Of a DNA stretch of 64,000 nt, positions 38,950 through 47,101 are shown piece after piece. The notes beneath the pieces are model-generated. The model made no database searches, was not told the origin of the DNA, and saw only the letters and a list, made by a program, of their open reading frames with translations. The DNA is taken from the NCBI RefSeq assembly GCF_008843145.1, contig NZ_CP030265.1:157501-221500 (forward strand). Reading direction: 5' to 3'. Positions within the stretch are counted from its first letter, which is position 1. Each line of letters starts with the position of its first letter. This stretch comes from Skermanella pratensis. Its GTDB lineage: Bacteria; Pseudomonadota; Alphaproteobacteria; Azospirillales; Azospirillaceae. The position numbers and the translations under genes are program-made.

Positions 38950-39369
38950 ATGATCCGGATCACGCACCGCATTTCCCTCGACGACGATGAGATCGAGGAG
39001 AGCTTCGTCCGGGCCTCGGGTCCCGGCGGCCAGCATGTCAACAAGACGGAGACCGCCGTCCAGCTCCGTTTCGACGTGCGCCGGTCGCCCAACCTGTCCG
39101 ACGACGTGCGCATGCGGCTGGAGCGGCTGGCCGGGAACCGCCTGACCCAGGACGGCGTCCTGATCCTGGTCGCCGACCAGTACCGGAGCCAGCGGCGCAA
39201 CCGCGACGCAGCGCTGGAGCGACTGACCGAGCTGATCCGCGAAGCGTCGATCCCGCCGACTCCGCGACGCCCCACGAAACCCACGTTCGGGTCCAAGCAG
39301 CGGCGCCTGGAAGCCAAGGGGCAGCGGTCCGCCGTGAAGCGGCTGCGCAGCAACCGCCACGAGGACTAG
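38950..39369 (+). CDS. arfB: Ribosome-rescue hydrolase ArfB
   Basis: Peptidyl-tRNA hydrolase that frees ribosomes stalled without a stop codon. The 139 residues contain the GGQ catalytic loop (RASGPGGQHVNKTETAV) and a basic tail (GSKQRRLEAKGQRSAVKRLRSNRHED) that enters the empty mRNA channel. Its TAG stop lies within the CTAG that flanks the MITE-like element, so the gene's last codon is at the insertion point. Confidence 0.92.
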   Translation: MIRITHRISLDDDEIEESFVRASGPGGQHVNKTETAVQLRFDVRRSPNLSDDVRMRLERLAGNRLTQDGVLILVADQYRSQRRNRDAALERLTELIREASIPPTPRRPTKPTFGSKQRRLEAKGQRSAVKRLRSNRHED

Positions 39370-39555
39370 TGGTCCTGCACAGTGTTTTTGATGACGTTCG
39401 GCCGAGCGGAGTGCCGTAGTGCCGTAGGTCGGCCTTCGCCCGTCAGGGCGAACGCCGACACCCTGCGTCAAGGCTCCGGCCACGCTGTCGGCGTCGGCCT
39501 TCGGCCGAGGCCGACCTACGATAAATCAATCAAAACCACTGTGCCGAGCCACTAG
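39366..39555. mobile_element. MITE-like element with CTAG ends
   Basis: About 190 bp bounded by CTAG at 39366-39369 and 39552-39555. Terminal inverted repeats: left TGGTCCTGCACAGTGTTTTT, right (reverse complement) TGGCTCGGCACAGTGGTTTT. Inside are two nested perfect inverted repeats: GTAGGTCGGCCT (39424-39435) with AGGCCGACCTAC (39508-39519), and ACGCCGACA (39452-39460) with TGTCGGCGT (39486-39494). No coding capacity. CTAG fits a YTAR target duplication of the kind seen with IS5-type elements. Confidence 0.75.
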
Positions 39556-39656
39556 CCGGGAAAGCAGGCTGGAGCGGCGTCGCCTTCGAGTGCCGGCGCT
39601 GCGGAGGCGGGTTTCCCCAGGGTGCGCGGATGTCATGATTCGTCATGATCGCGGGG

Positions 39657-40394
39657 TCACGCGAGCGGCTGGGGTGCCGCGCCGGGGGCGCCGGGCCACT
39701 GGTCCTGGGGGAGCAGGCGGTAGTCCGCGTCGAAGAAGAGGTGGGCGTCGTCGGACGACTCGATCCGGGCCTTGAGGTCCTTGTCGTCCTTGTGGCGGCC
39801 GAGGATCAGCTTGAGGCAGCGGGAGTTCCGCTCGACCGCGGCGGCGTGGCGCTTGCGGGCCTCCTCCTTGAGGTTGCGCATGGGTTCGACCGGGGCGACG
39901 GCGGCCGGCGGCATGGGCGGGTCGAAGCCGACCAGTCCCGGCGCGTCGGGATCGGCGGGGAGGGTGCCGTCGTCCTCTTCCTCCGCCTCCGCCATGGCCG
40001 CGGCGACGGTCCCGGTGATGCCGGCGGCGGCGTGCCTGCCGGCCTTGGGCGCCGGCGGGAGGAGGCCCCGGAAGCGGGCGATCTGGTCGGCGGCGCGCAG
40101 GGCGGCGGAGTAGTTCTGCTTTTCCACGGCCTCGAACATGACGCGCTTGAGCACGGCGACCAACTCGTCGGCCTCCTCCCGGCGGCGGCTGTCCTCCTCG
40201 GCGGCGAGCTGGACCACGCGGGCGGCGATGCAGCCGTCCTGCATCAGGCGAGACCCGGTCTGGCGGGCGCTGGCCCAGGCATAGCCGGAGAGCCGGGCGG
40301 CCTCGGCGAGGCAGCGGCCGGCGGCGACGTGGCGGGCGAAGGCTTCGTGTCGGCGCTGCAGGGCAGGGGTGGGAGTGCTGGCGGTGGCGGGCAT
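39657..40394 (-). CDS. Phage terminase small subunit-like protein
   Basis: A 245-residue soluble protein. Its N-terminal half RRHEAFARHVAAGRCLAEAARLSGYAWASARQTGSRLMQD matches the helix-turn-helix of phage small terminases and related proteins (F-xx-Y/H-V-x-G-x-x-AA-x-x-AGY-xx-xxA). The second half is Ala/Pro/Glu-rich and unlike any family I know, ending near DAHLFFDADYRLLPQDQWPG. No large terminase or other phage gene is nearby. The ATG at 40394 is preferred to upstream starts, whose residues look random. Confidence 0.6.
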   Translation of the reverse strand: MPATASTPTPALQRRHEAFARHVAAGRCLAEAARLSGYAWASARQTGSRLMQDGCIAARVVQLAAEEDSRRREEADELVAVLKRVMFEAVEKQNYSAALRAADQIARFRGLLPPAPKAGRHAAAGITGTVAAAMAEAEEEDDGTLPADPDAPGLVGFDPPMPPAAVAPVEPMRNLKEEARKRHAAAVERNSRCLKLILGRHKDDKDLKARIESSDDAHLFFDADYRLLPQDQWPGAPGAAPQPLA

Positions 40395-40589
40395 GGCGGG
40401 GGCTCTCCGAGCAGATGATATAGGTATGTTATCCTTTATTGTTGAGGATTTCAATCTTATGCATGAGGCCGGGTGCGGTGTTCGGCGCGGCAGGATCCGG
40501 GAACGCCGGTAACGTCCCGGACGGTCCACAGGATCAGTTCACGGCATCGTCGATGACCCGCGATTCTGCTCTCAGGCAGGAGGACCGTC

Positions 40590-40753
40590 ATGGGTGACGA
40601 CAAGCGGCAAGCGAAGCCGGGCGACAAGGACACCAACGGGAAACAGCCGGACATGGGACCGCGGGACGAAGCACCCTTGGGCACCCCGGGACTGGAGAGA
40701 ACATCGATCCGAAGATCGGGGAAAGACACATTGAGGGCATCGGCGGCGGGTGA
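40590..40753 (+). CDS. Small hydrophilic protein, probably frameshifted
   Basis: A strong AGGAGGA precedes the ATG. The frame starts MGDDKRQAKPGDKDTNGKQP and reaches GTPG; the +1 frame then continues TGENIDPKIGERHIEGIGGG-stop. GTPGTGEN and EGIGGG are words I associate with a family of short alphaproteobacterial proteins. One extra G in the GGG at about 40689-40691 joins them into 54 residues. Without the repair the frame runs 79 residues to 40829 and overlaps the convergent gene. Function unknown. Confidence 0.5.
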
Positions 40754-40773
40754 TCGAGCTTCGCCGACTCGCG

Positions 40774-41325
40774 TCATCCCCCGCTGCGTCGCCGCCGCTC
40801 CCGAAGCCGATTCTTCAGGAACTCGGTGAAATCCCGCATTTCCCGCTGTCGGGACGCAAGGGTGGCGCGGAGCCGCCGCAGGTCGTCGCCAGCGAGGGTT
40901 CCGGTCTCGATCCGCCGCCTGACCCTTTCCAACCCGTCATGACAGTCGCCCGACTGGATCCGCCCGTCCTCCCACCGTAGGCGGGCATCGCCCGGACTTT
41001 TCCGGGATCGTTGGAAATCGGCCAGAAGCAGCTTGATCATCGACTCCGGCACCATGTTTTCCTGAATTGACAGGTCGATGTCCACCCAGGGGGAGGGCAG
41101 ACCGAATCCCTGCTCGTTCACATGGCCTTCGCAGGACTGGCGCGTCCGGAACCCCAGGAGGTTGAGGACGGCGACGGTCTCCCGTATGCCCGGATCGACA
41201 CCCTTGCCCAGCGCGTCCCTCACGCAATCGACCGCGCGAAGCATCTCATCCCATTCCGGGTGGGGTATGGGGCGCGGGTTCGGAACCGGAGCGGCTTCGA
41301 GCAATCGTCCAGTCGCGCAGCTCAC
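40774..41325 (-). CDS. Conserved hypothetical protein
   Basis: A 183-residue soluble protein, no named family. The most conserved-looking part is ETVAVLNLLGFRTRQSCEGHVNEQGFGLPSPWVDIDL, with a lone Cys-Glu-Gly-His that may bind metal; the C-terminus is a basic Arg-rich helix. GTG start with AAGGGAAGAG upstream. It diverges from the gene at 41394, and a Zur-type palindrome lies in the shared 68-base gap. Confidence 0.6.
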   Translation of the reverse strand: MSCATGRLLEAAPVPNPRPIPHPEWDEMLRAVDCVRDALGKGVDPGIRETVAVLNLLGFRTRQSCEGHVNEQGFGLPSPWVDIDLSIQENMVPESMIKLLLADFQRSRKSPGDARLRWEDGRIQSGDCHDGLERVRRRIETGTLAGDDLRRLRATLASRQREMRDFTEFLKNRLRERRRRSGG

Positions 41326-41360
41326 GTCTCTTCCCTTTCGATCTGCTTTCTGTATGTTAC

Positions 41361-41373
41361 GTTATATCATAAC
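41361..41373. promoter_or_regulatory. Zur-type palindrome between divergent genes
   Basis: GTTATATCATAAC: a 5-bp dyad (GTTAT/ATAAC) around three central bases. It resembles the alphaproteobacterial Zur box (TGTTATAATATAACA) and the second palindrome 490 bp away, and overlaps the probable promoters of both flanking genes. Confidence 0.5.
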
Positions 41374-41393
41374 GGAAGAAAGGAGTGGCCAAG

Positions 41394-41774
41394 GTGCGAC
41401 GGGAATCCATCCACGGCATGGAACACGGCGGCAATTCCGGGGCCTGGGCCGTCAATAGCCGGCTGCCGGGAGCATGGTCGTGGCGTGAGGCGAGACCGGT
41501 CGTGCTGCATCCGATGTTCTATCGGGGATACCAGGACTTTCAGACGGGCATGCCATTCGATTACCGGATACTCGACGGATTGGAGTCGCTGGACCAGATC
41601 CGCTACGAGAATGGGCGCGAGATCGCCGCGGAATGCCGCGCCCTGGGCCTGTCGATCCGCTGGCCCGACCGCAACCGGGTCCCTCGGGAGCTGAAAGCGG
41701 TGGTCGTGGACCGCGCCTGGGCGCGGCGGGCTGTGACATGCCCGCAAATCCCCGTTCCGAACTACCCGGTCTGA
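41394..41774 (+). CDS. Hypothetical protein, possibly Zur-regulated
   Basis: A 126-residue soluble protein I do not recognise; begins MRRESIHGMEHGGNSGAW, with GYQDFQTGMPFDYRILDGLESLDQIRYENGREIAAECRALGLSIRWPDR in the middle. Two histidines sit in the N-terminal dozen. GTG start with AAAGGAG eight bases upstream. A palindromic operator lies 20 bases before the start, where a bound repressor would block transcription. Confidence 0.55.
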   Translation: MRRESIHGMEHGGNSGAWAVNSRLPGAWSWREARPVVLHPMFYRGYQDFQTGMPFDYRILDGLESLDQIRYENGREIAAECRALGLSIRWPDRNRVPRELKAVVVDRAWARRAVTCPQIPVPNYPV

Positions 41775-41849
41775 AGCCTCGTGACCCGGCGGCCACGTCC
41801 CGTGCCGCCGCCATGCGGTGGAGCGCGCCCGGGAAACCGCAGAGAACAG

Positions 41850-41862
41850 GTTATAATATAAC
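41850..41862 (+). promoter_or_regulatory. Zur-type perfect palindrome before AztD-like gene
   Basis: GTTATAATATAAC is a perfect palindrome about its central A, 25 bases before the start codon, and matches the core of the alphaproteobacterial Zur box. Confidence 0.65.
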
Positions 41863-41887
41863 ATCGACAATGATCGCGGAGGTCAAC

Positions 41888-43126
41888 ATGAACGGCTTGT
41901 CATCCTTGTCCAAGCTGCTGTGCATCGGCGTAGCGGCGGGAGGGCTCGCTGTCGGCACGGCCCTGGAACAGTCACATGCGCATGAGGAGCGGAACGGGGG
42001 GAGCGATACGCACTACAGGCTGTTCATCGGCGACCATGCCGAAGGCGTCGTCCGGGCCATCGATGTCGAGGACGGGTCGAGCGCGGGAACGTTCAGGATC
42101 GACCGGACGCCGGCTCTCACGCGCAGCCTCAGCGGGCGGACGGTCCTGGCCGTGCAGGGAGAAGCCGGAAAAGTCGCCGTGATCGATACCGGCATCTCGC
42201 TCGATGATCACGGCGACCATGGTGACTTGAAGGTCGAGGCCGCCAAGCTCCTTCCGACCGTGATCACCGGCACCAAGCCCGCGCACATCGTGGAAGGCTC
42301 CGGCACGATCGTGCTGTTCGACGATGGGACCGGCGACCTTGCCCTGTTCCCGGAGGGACAGCTTCTCGCCAATGCTTTCGAGCCTCGCAAGCTGAAGCCC
42401 GGCGCGGCCCACCACGGGCTTGCCGCGCCCATGGGGAGCCACATCGTCGTCTCCGTTCCCCACGACAACCCCGAAGAGCCGCGCGTCGGCCTCAAGGTCG
42501 TCGACGCGGACGGGAACCAGGTCGGCGACCTGGTGAACTGCCCAGGCGTCCATGGCCAAGCCCAATCGGCCCGGATGTTCGCCTTCGGCTGCAGGGACGG
42601 CATCGTCGTCGCCACTTCCGGCAAGGGATCCGAACCGCCGACGCTGGAGCATATCTCCACCACGGGTCTCGGTGAGGGCTATGTCTCGACCCTCAAAGGC
42701 GGGACGGCGATGCAATTCTTCCTCGGCAACTACGGTCCGAGTTCCATGGTCATCATCGAGCCGGGCACCGGAGAGGCTTTCCGCAAGATCGACCTCCCGA
42801 CGCGCCGCGTGGACTTCGCCCTGGATCCGGCCAAGGCGCGCAATTCCTATATCCTCACCGAAGACGGCACGCTGCACCTTCTCGACATCCTGTCCGGCAA
42901 GATCGAGAAAAGCGTCCGGATCACCGAGCCCTATTCCATGGACGGGCACTGGCGCGATCCGCGTCCGCGGCTGGCCGTCGCCGGCGAGCACGTCGCGGTG
43001 ACTGATCCCTTGAAAGGCCTCGTGCGGCTTGTCTCCACCGAAACCCTGGAGGAGGAGCGTACGATCAAGGTGGAAGGCAGGCCCTATACCATCGTCGCGG
43101 TCGGCGGCTCGGGCGCCGTTCATTAG
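41888..43126 (+). CDS. AztD-like zinc metallochaperone (beta-propeller)
   Basis: Predicted periplasmic zinc chaperone of the AztD kind, which hands zinc to the receptor of the AztABC importer. The 412-residue precursor has a signal peptide (MNGLSSLSKLLCIGVAAGGLAVGTALEQSHA) followed by HEE and later HGDHGD, metal-type His clusters. The body repeats propeller-like blades (HYRLFIGDHAEGVVRAIDVEDG; VLAVQGEAGKVAVIDTG; IVLFDDGTGDLALFPEG). GGAGG lies five bases before the ATG at 41888. No aztABC genes lie here. The Zur-like box just upstream supports zinc-starvation control. Family assignment is by eye. Confidence 0.68.
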   Translation: MNGLSSLSKLLCIGVAAGGLAVGTALEQSHAHEERNGGSDTHYRLFIGDHAEGVVRAIDVEDGSSAGTFRIDRTPALTRSLSGRTVLAVQGEAGKVAVIDTGISLDDHGDHGDLKVEAAKLLPTVITGTKPAHIVEGSGTIVLFDDGTGDLALFPEGQLLANAFEPRKLKPGAAHHGLAAPMGSHIVVSVPHDNPEEPRVGLKVVDADGNQVGDLVNCPGVHGQAQSARMFAFGCRDGIVVATSGKGSEPPTLEHISTTGLGEGYVSTLKGGTAMQFFLGNYGPSSMVIIEPGTGEAFRKIDLPTRRVDFALDPAKARNSYILTEDGTLHLLDILSGKIEKSVRITEPYSMDGHWRDPRPRLAVAGEHVAVTDPLKGLVRLVSTETLEEERTIKVEGRPYTIVAVGGSGAVH

Positions 43127-43282
43127 GGCGATACCGGCCGGATCAGAATCGACACCGATCCTTTTGTGCCCGGATCCCTTTCCGGCACGGCCTCCGACGC
43201 AGCGCCCCCCAGCGATACGGGTGTCATGACGGAGGCCGGCGGGCTATCCTGGGCGGCGAGGAAACGGGAGACAAGGGAAGGC

Positions 43283-44029
43283 ATGCTGAGCATGAGTTTC
43301 GCCGAGTACAGGAAGAATGATGCCGAAGCGCGTTTCACCGACTGGCTGAGGAGCGGGGCCGAGCCGCACTGGACGCGGATGACGACGCACCGGTTCGCCC
43401 GCGAACTGGGCGACGACACGCTGGACGATGCCGTCGCCGGGCGGTACCTGGTGCAGGACTACGCCTTCGTGAACAGCTTCGTCTCGCTGCTGGGAAGCGC
43501 CATCGCGGCGGCTCCGGAGATGCCGTCGAAGCGGCGGTTCGCCGGGTTCGCGGCGGCGGTCACGGCCGACGAGAACGACTTCTTCCTACGGTCGTTCGAA
43601 GCGCTGGGGATACCCGAGCGGACATGGCGGACGCCCGAGCTGGGGCCGGTGACGCGGGACTTCATCGCCGTGCTGGAGGGGGCGGGGCGCAGCGGCAGCT
43701 ATCCCCATATCCTCGCCGTGCTGGTCGCGGCGGAGTGGAGCTACCTGACCTGGGCTCGGGCCTGCCCGGCCCGGCGGCCGGAGCGCTTCTGGTTGGCCGA
43801 GTGGATCGACCTGCACGCGATCCCGGAATTCGAGGCCTTCGTCACCTGGCTGCGCGAGGAGACGGACCGGGTCGGGGCGGCGGCGGACGAGGGGACCGGG
43901 GCCGCCATGCGCGACAGCTTCCGGCGGATGATGGTCCTGGAGGAGGCGTTCTTCGACGCCGCTTACGGTGGGCAGGGACCCGCGCCGAGCAGTGTTCCGA
44001 GCGCTTCAGCGAAGTCGCCGGACGAATAG
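43283..44029 (+). CDS. TenA/thiaminase II-like protein
   Basis: All-helical protein of 248 residues with the TenA layout: HWTRMTTHRFARELGDDTLDDAVAGRYLVQDYAFVNSFVSLLG, then helices with ENDFFLRSFEALGIPE, AAEWSYLTWARACP and MRDSFRRMMVLEEAFFDAAY near the end. TenA proteins salvage pyrimidine pieces of thiamine. The usual catalytic Cys pattern is not obvious, so activity is uncertain. GGGAAGG before the ATG. Its 3' end overlaps the receiver fragment on the other strand by 57 bases, which may have altered its last residues. Confidence 0.72.
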   Translation: MLSMSFAEYRKNDAEARFTDWLRSGAEPHWTRMTTHRFARELGDDTLDDAVAGRYLVQDYAFVNSFVSLLGSAIAAAPEMPSKRRFAGFAAAVTADENDFFLRSFEALGIPERTWRTPELGPVTRDFIAVLEGAGRSGSYPHILAVLVAAEWSYLTWARACPARRPERFWLAEWIDLHAIPEFEAFVTWLREETDRVGAAADEGTGAAMRDSFRRMMVLEEAFFDAAYGGQGPAPSSVPSASAKSPDE

Positions 44030-44240
44030 GGCTTGAGCAGCCGGCGTACCTGGCGGAAACGCTCGCGCAAGGCCTCGTCGGAGCTGAAGCCGGTAGCGAG
44101 CAGGAACGGGACGCCGCGGGCGGCCAGGGCGTCGGCGATATCCCACCACGGGGTTCCGTGGAGATCGGCGTCCAGGATCGCGGCGTCGACCCTCCGCCCC
44201 GGGGTCGCAACGACGCGGAGGTGATCATCACGCTCTTCAG
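43973..44240 (-). pseudogene. Receiver-domain fragment
   Basis: Read on the minus strand: VDAAILDADLHGTPWWDIADALAARGVPFLLATGF, then RLLKPYSSGDFAEALGTLL to a stop. This is the second half of a two-component receiver (phospho-Asp in ILDADL, conserved Thr in LATGF, Lys in LLKPY). The first beta strand with acidic residues is absent and no start codon precedes it. Probably left when this region was rearranged. Confidence 0.65.
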
Positions 44241-44282
44241 GTAAGGTCGAGTTGCGACACGAGACCGGAACCTGAGGGAGGC

Positions 44283-44417
44283 ATGATGACCAAGGATATG
44301 ATGATACTTCTGCTCGACCAGATCCGGGTCAGCGCCGGGCGGGGCAGGGGGCCAGGAGTTCCATCCACCCTTCCCTCTATGTCACCAGTGCCGCCCGACG
44401 GAGAGTCCGTTTCGTAA
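44283..44417 (+). CDS. Possible short protein (44 aa)
   Basis: Starts MMTKDMMILLLDQIRVSAGRG behind a GAGGGAGG ribosome site; no family. It may be only the surviving head of a lost gene. It precedes the 3' part of the split kinase gene on the other strand. Confidence 0.25.
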   Translation: MMTKDMMILLLDQIRVSAGRGRGPGVPSTLPSMSPVPPDGESVS

Positions 44418-44579
44418 TATGATTCACGCCGGCGAACAGGTGTCTTTGTTCCGTTCCCGGTTGGGCACAATCACTTCGACGGCTGTGCCATGAGCATCGC
44501 TGGATAGCGTGAGCGTCCCATTTTGCTGAGCTGTCAAAGCCCGTATTACTTGGTAACCTATGGACTCGACGGCCCCAGT

Positions 44580-46035
44580 GTAATTGCTCACGGGGTTGTG
44601 GGCGTCCGTCGTTCAAGCGATAGCGAAGTCGCCGTCGATGAGGTTGCGGACAGCGCTCCAGGCTGACGTCCCCTGCAGCCTTGCGGTTCCGGTCACGGAT
44701 CGGTATCCGGCGTGGATTTTCGGCCCCCATTGAGATCGGAAGCCGTTTGTGACCTTGCGGAACACGACGGAGGGTCGGATTTCCTGTTCGGAGCGGTTGT
44801 TGGTCGGCGGAACCCGCCGGTCCTTGAGGAAGACGAAGAACTTGGAGCGCCATGCCTTGATCTGGCGCTGGAGTTCCCGGCCGGCGGGATGGGCGGCCGG
44901 CACGCCGACGAGCGCATCGAGGCGGTTGTCGGCCTTGGCGGCGTAAGCGGCCAGCGTGCTGTCCTTCAGGCTGGAACGCCGCTTGCCGACGCGGATCGCC
45001 CAGCGCAGGAGGTCGCGGATTTTCGGGGCGACGACGGTGTCGCCGCAGTCGATGGCATACTGGACGTCGCGCAGCACATGGGCGAGGCAGACCTGGTGGA
45101 CCTGGCCCAATTCCTGTTGCCCGGCATAACGGTCGGAGACCCAGACCTCGGGCCGGACCTCGCCCAGCACCCGCTCCGCCACCGCCCGCCCCCGGCTGGG
45201 GACGATCTCGTGCAGCACCGCCGTGTCGGAATGGAACACCCACTGCCAACAGGTCACGCCGTCGACCCTGGTCGTCGTTTCGTCCGAGGCGATGACCGGC
45301 GCAGTCAGGAGCTTGGCCTTGATCGCCGTGCACGCCGTCTCCAGGGCGTCGCCCATCCGCCGGAAGCTGTTGGCGACGGCGCCTTCGGAGATCGTCAGTC
45401 CGAACACCTCCTTCAGCATCCGCGACAACCGCTCGAAACCGACATGATGGCTGTGGTGCAGGTAGGCCAGAAGCGACCGGATGCCAGGCCCGAACGGTGT
45501 GCCCGGCGGCATGGTCGCCGGAGGGGCGGCCCGATACCGCTTGCCGCAGCACCGGCAGCGCCCGCCGAACAGCTCGACCCGCGTGACCACCGGCCGGATG
45601 ACCGGCAGGTCGATATGGTCGTAACGGTGACGGCACCCCTGTTCCGCTTCACCAACGGCCTCGCCGCAATGGGGGCAGGCGTCCGCCAGCCGCCGTTCAG
45701 TGCGATCCGGCTCCTCGGCCAGCGGGCGCGACGTTCCGGGCCGGGACGGACGCGCTTTCCGGCGCCGTGCCGAGGCCTCCTCCCGGTTCTTGCGCCCGGG
45801 ACCGTCCGAGGATGGCGGCTGGTGCGAATTCGACGACGTCTTCTTCGGCTTGCCAACCAGCGATTCCAGTTCCGTCACCCGCGCCACCAAGCGCTGGATC
45901 AACGCCGCCTGATCAGCGATCAGGGCGTCCTTCGCGGCTTCGGTCAGGCGATACGATGGCGGCTTCTCCATCCATACGTTGACTCATATTCTGAGCCCCC
46001 TGGCAACCCCTTTCGCCAACCCCGTGAGCAATTAC
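44580..46035 (-). mobile_element. IS66-family insertion sequence (single-gene type)
   Basis: A 1456-bp element with 19-bp perfect terminal inverted repeats GTAATTGCTCACGGGGTTG (44580-44598 and, inverted, 46017-46035). Starting with GTAA is typical of IS66. Direct repeats GCCCCAGT flank it at 44572-44579 and 46036-46043. It carries only the transposase, not the two accessory genes tnpA and tnpB, as in the ISBst12 subgroup. Intact ends, perfect duplication and an intact gene suggest recent, perhaps active, movement. Confidence 0.96.
44613..45971 (-). CDS. tnpC: IS66-family transposase
   Basis: DDE transposase of 452 residues. N-terminal coiled coil (LIQRLVARVTELESLVGKPKKTSSNSHQPPSSDGPGRKN), a zinc-binding CPHCGEAV ... 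CRCCGKRY, then catalytic blocks with IASDETTTRVDGVTCWQWVFH, EVWVSDRYAGQQELGQVHQVCLAHVLRDVQYAID, and C-terminal FVFLKDRRVPPTNNRSEQEIRPSVVFRKVTNGFRSQWGP, the conserved IS66 end. Full length. Confidence 0.96.
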   Translation of the reverse strand: MEKPPSYRLTEAAKDALIADQAALIQRLVARVTELESLVGKPKKTSSNSHQPPSSDGPGRKNREEASARRRKARPSRPGTSRPLAEEPDRTERRLADACPHCGEAVGEAEQGCRHRYDHIDLPVIRPVVTRVELFGGRCRCCGKRYRAAPPATMPPGTPFGPGIRSLLAYLHHSHHVGFERLSRMLKEVFGLTISEGAVANSFRRMGDALETACTAIKAKLLTAPVIASDETTTRVDGVTCWQWVFHSDTAVLHEIVPSRGRAVAERVLGEVRPEVWVSDRYAGQQELGQVHQVCLAHVLRDVQYAIDCGDTVVAPKIRDLLRWAIRVGKRRSSLKDSTLAAYAAKADNRLDALVGVPAAHPAGRELQRQIKAWRSKFFVFLKDRRVPPTNNRSEQEIRPSVVFRKVTNGFRSQWGPKIHAGYRSVTGTARLQGTSAWSAVRNLIDGDFAIA

Positions 46036-47101
46036 GCCCCAGTCGCCATACCGACACCATCGTCACTTACCGTCAGATTGATATCATCCGAAGTTCGAGC
46101 AAGTTTGACACGAACTGATCCGGCGCGGTGACAGGGAAATGCGTGCTTCACCGCATTGGTTATCAGTTCAATCATGAGCAATGCCAGAGATTGAGCGACT
46201 GCGGTACTGACCAGTATCCCCGCCTCCATTTCGGTGAACATGTCCACCCGCGATGTTGCCGGTATTATCTGAGATGTAAGCGTATCCAGATATACGGCCA
46301 GATCGACTTCATCTATGCCCCCGGTGTTGGTCAGCATCGCATGAATCCCTGCCATGGCGTCCAGGCGGACTCTTGTGGCCGAGAGGGCTTCCAGCAGATC
46401 CGGATGTTTCAGCCGACTCTCTTCAAGCTTTAAAATCATCGCCGCTTGAAACAAGTTATTTTTAATTCTGTGATTTGATTCGATAATGTACAGATCCCGC
46501 TCGGCAAGTAGTTTTACTAGCCTGGCATTCTCCGTTAACAACATCTCGATGGTTTGATTGGAGGCGATCAGTTCTGACTGATCCAAGAATGACAAAAGAT
46601 GGTGAATGACATCACCTTTTTTGTCGAAGATAGGCATCACGAGCATTGATGAGATTGATTCGGTGCCGTCTTTATGACGAAGCGCGATATCAAAAACCTG
46701 TTCATGATTTTTCGCCAACGCCGCGCGAAACATCCTGACGGTTTCTTCCGACTCTTTACCTATACTTAGGAAATATTCGTCCTGTTCTACGATCTCCTCC
46801 AGCGAATAGCCAAAGAATGATAGGAATTTATTATTGGCAAAGACGATCGGATTTCTCGCAATTGTTGCATCCGTAACCAGCATCGGGGTTCGCGTCATCT
46901 GCACTGCCGAAACAAAAACACCGCCACTTCGGAGCAGGCGCTGGATGTTCTCCGGAGCCGTGCCGGGCATGCTTGAATTCTCATCGGAATGCGGCGACTG
47001 CGGGTGATCTGCCATATATTCGTCATTCTTAAATCAACATGATGGATAGTTCCAGTATAACAGGAACAATGGGAAATATGCTCCTTCTCGACGAAATATT
47101 A

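Larger units (their letters stand above)
44424..47015 (-). pseudogene. PAS histidine kinase split by IS66-type element
   Basis: The gene runs from 47015 to 46036, is cut by the element at 44580-46035, and resumes at 44579 down to 44424. Rejoined through one copy of the 8-bp duplication it reads ... NLTVSDDGVGMATGAVESIG + YQVIRALTAQQNGTLTLSSD ... to a stop. Domains: PAS (about 35-150, ARNPIVFANNKFLSFFGYSLEEIV), HisKA_2 with phospho-His in ESNHRIKNNLFQAA, then HATPase with ELITNAVKHAF. The insertion follows the G1 box, so the left part lacks the G2 and C-terminal strands and should be inactive. The gene is notably less GC-rich than its neighbours. Confidence 0.92.

Noticed and set aside
40400-40440. 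Third Zur-type operator before the terminase-like gene
   Set aside because: GATATAGGTATGTTATC has only a four-base outer dyad and lacks the GTTAT/ATAAC arms.
43842-44231. 129-codon minus-strand frame over the receiver fragment
   Set aside because: It is in the wrong frame, Ser/Pro/Arg-rich; the receiver residues lie in another frame without a start codon.
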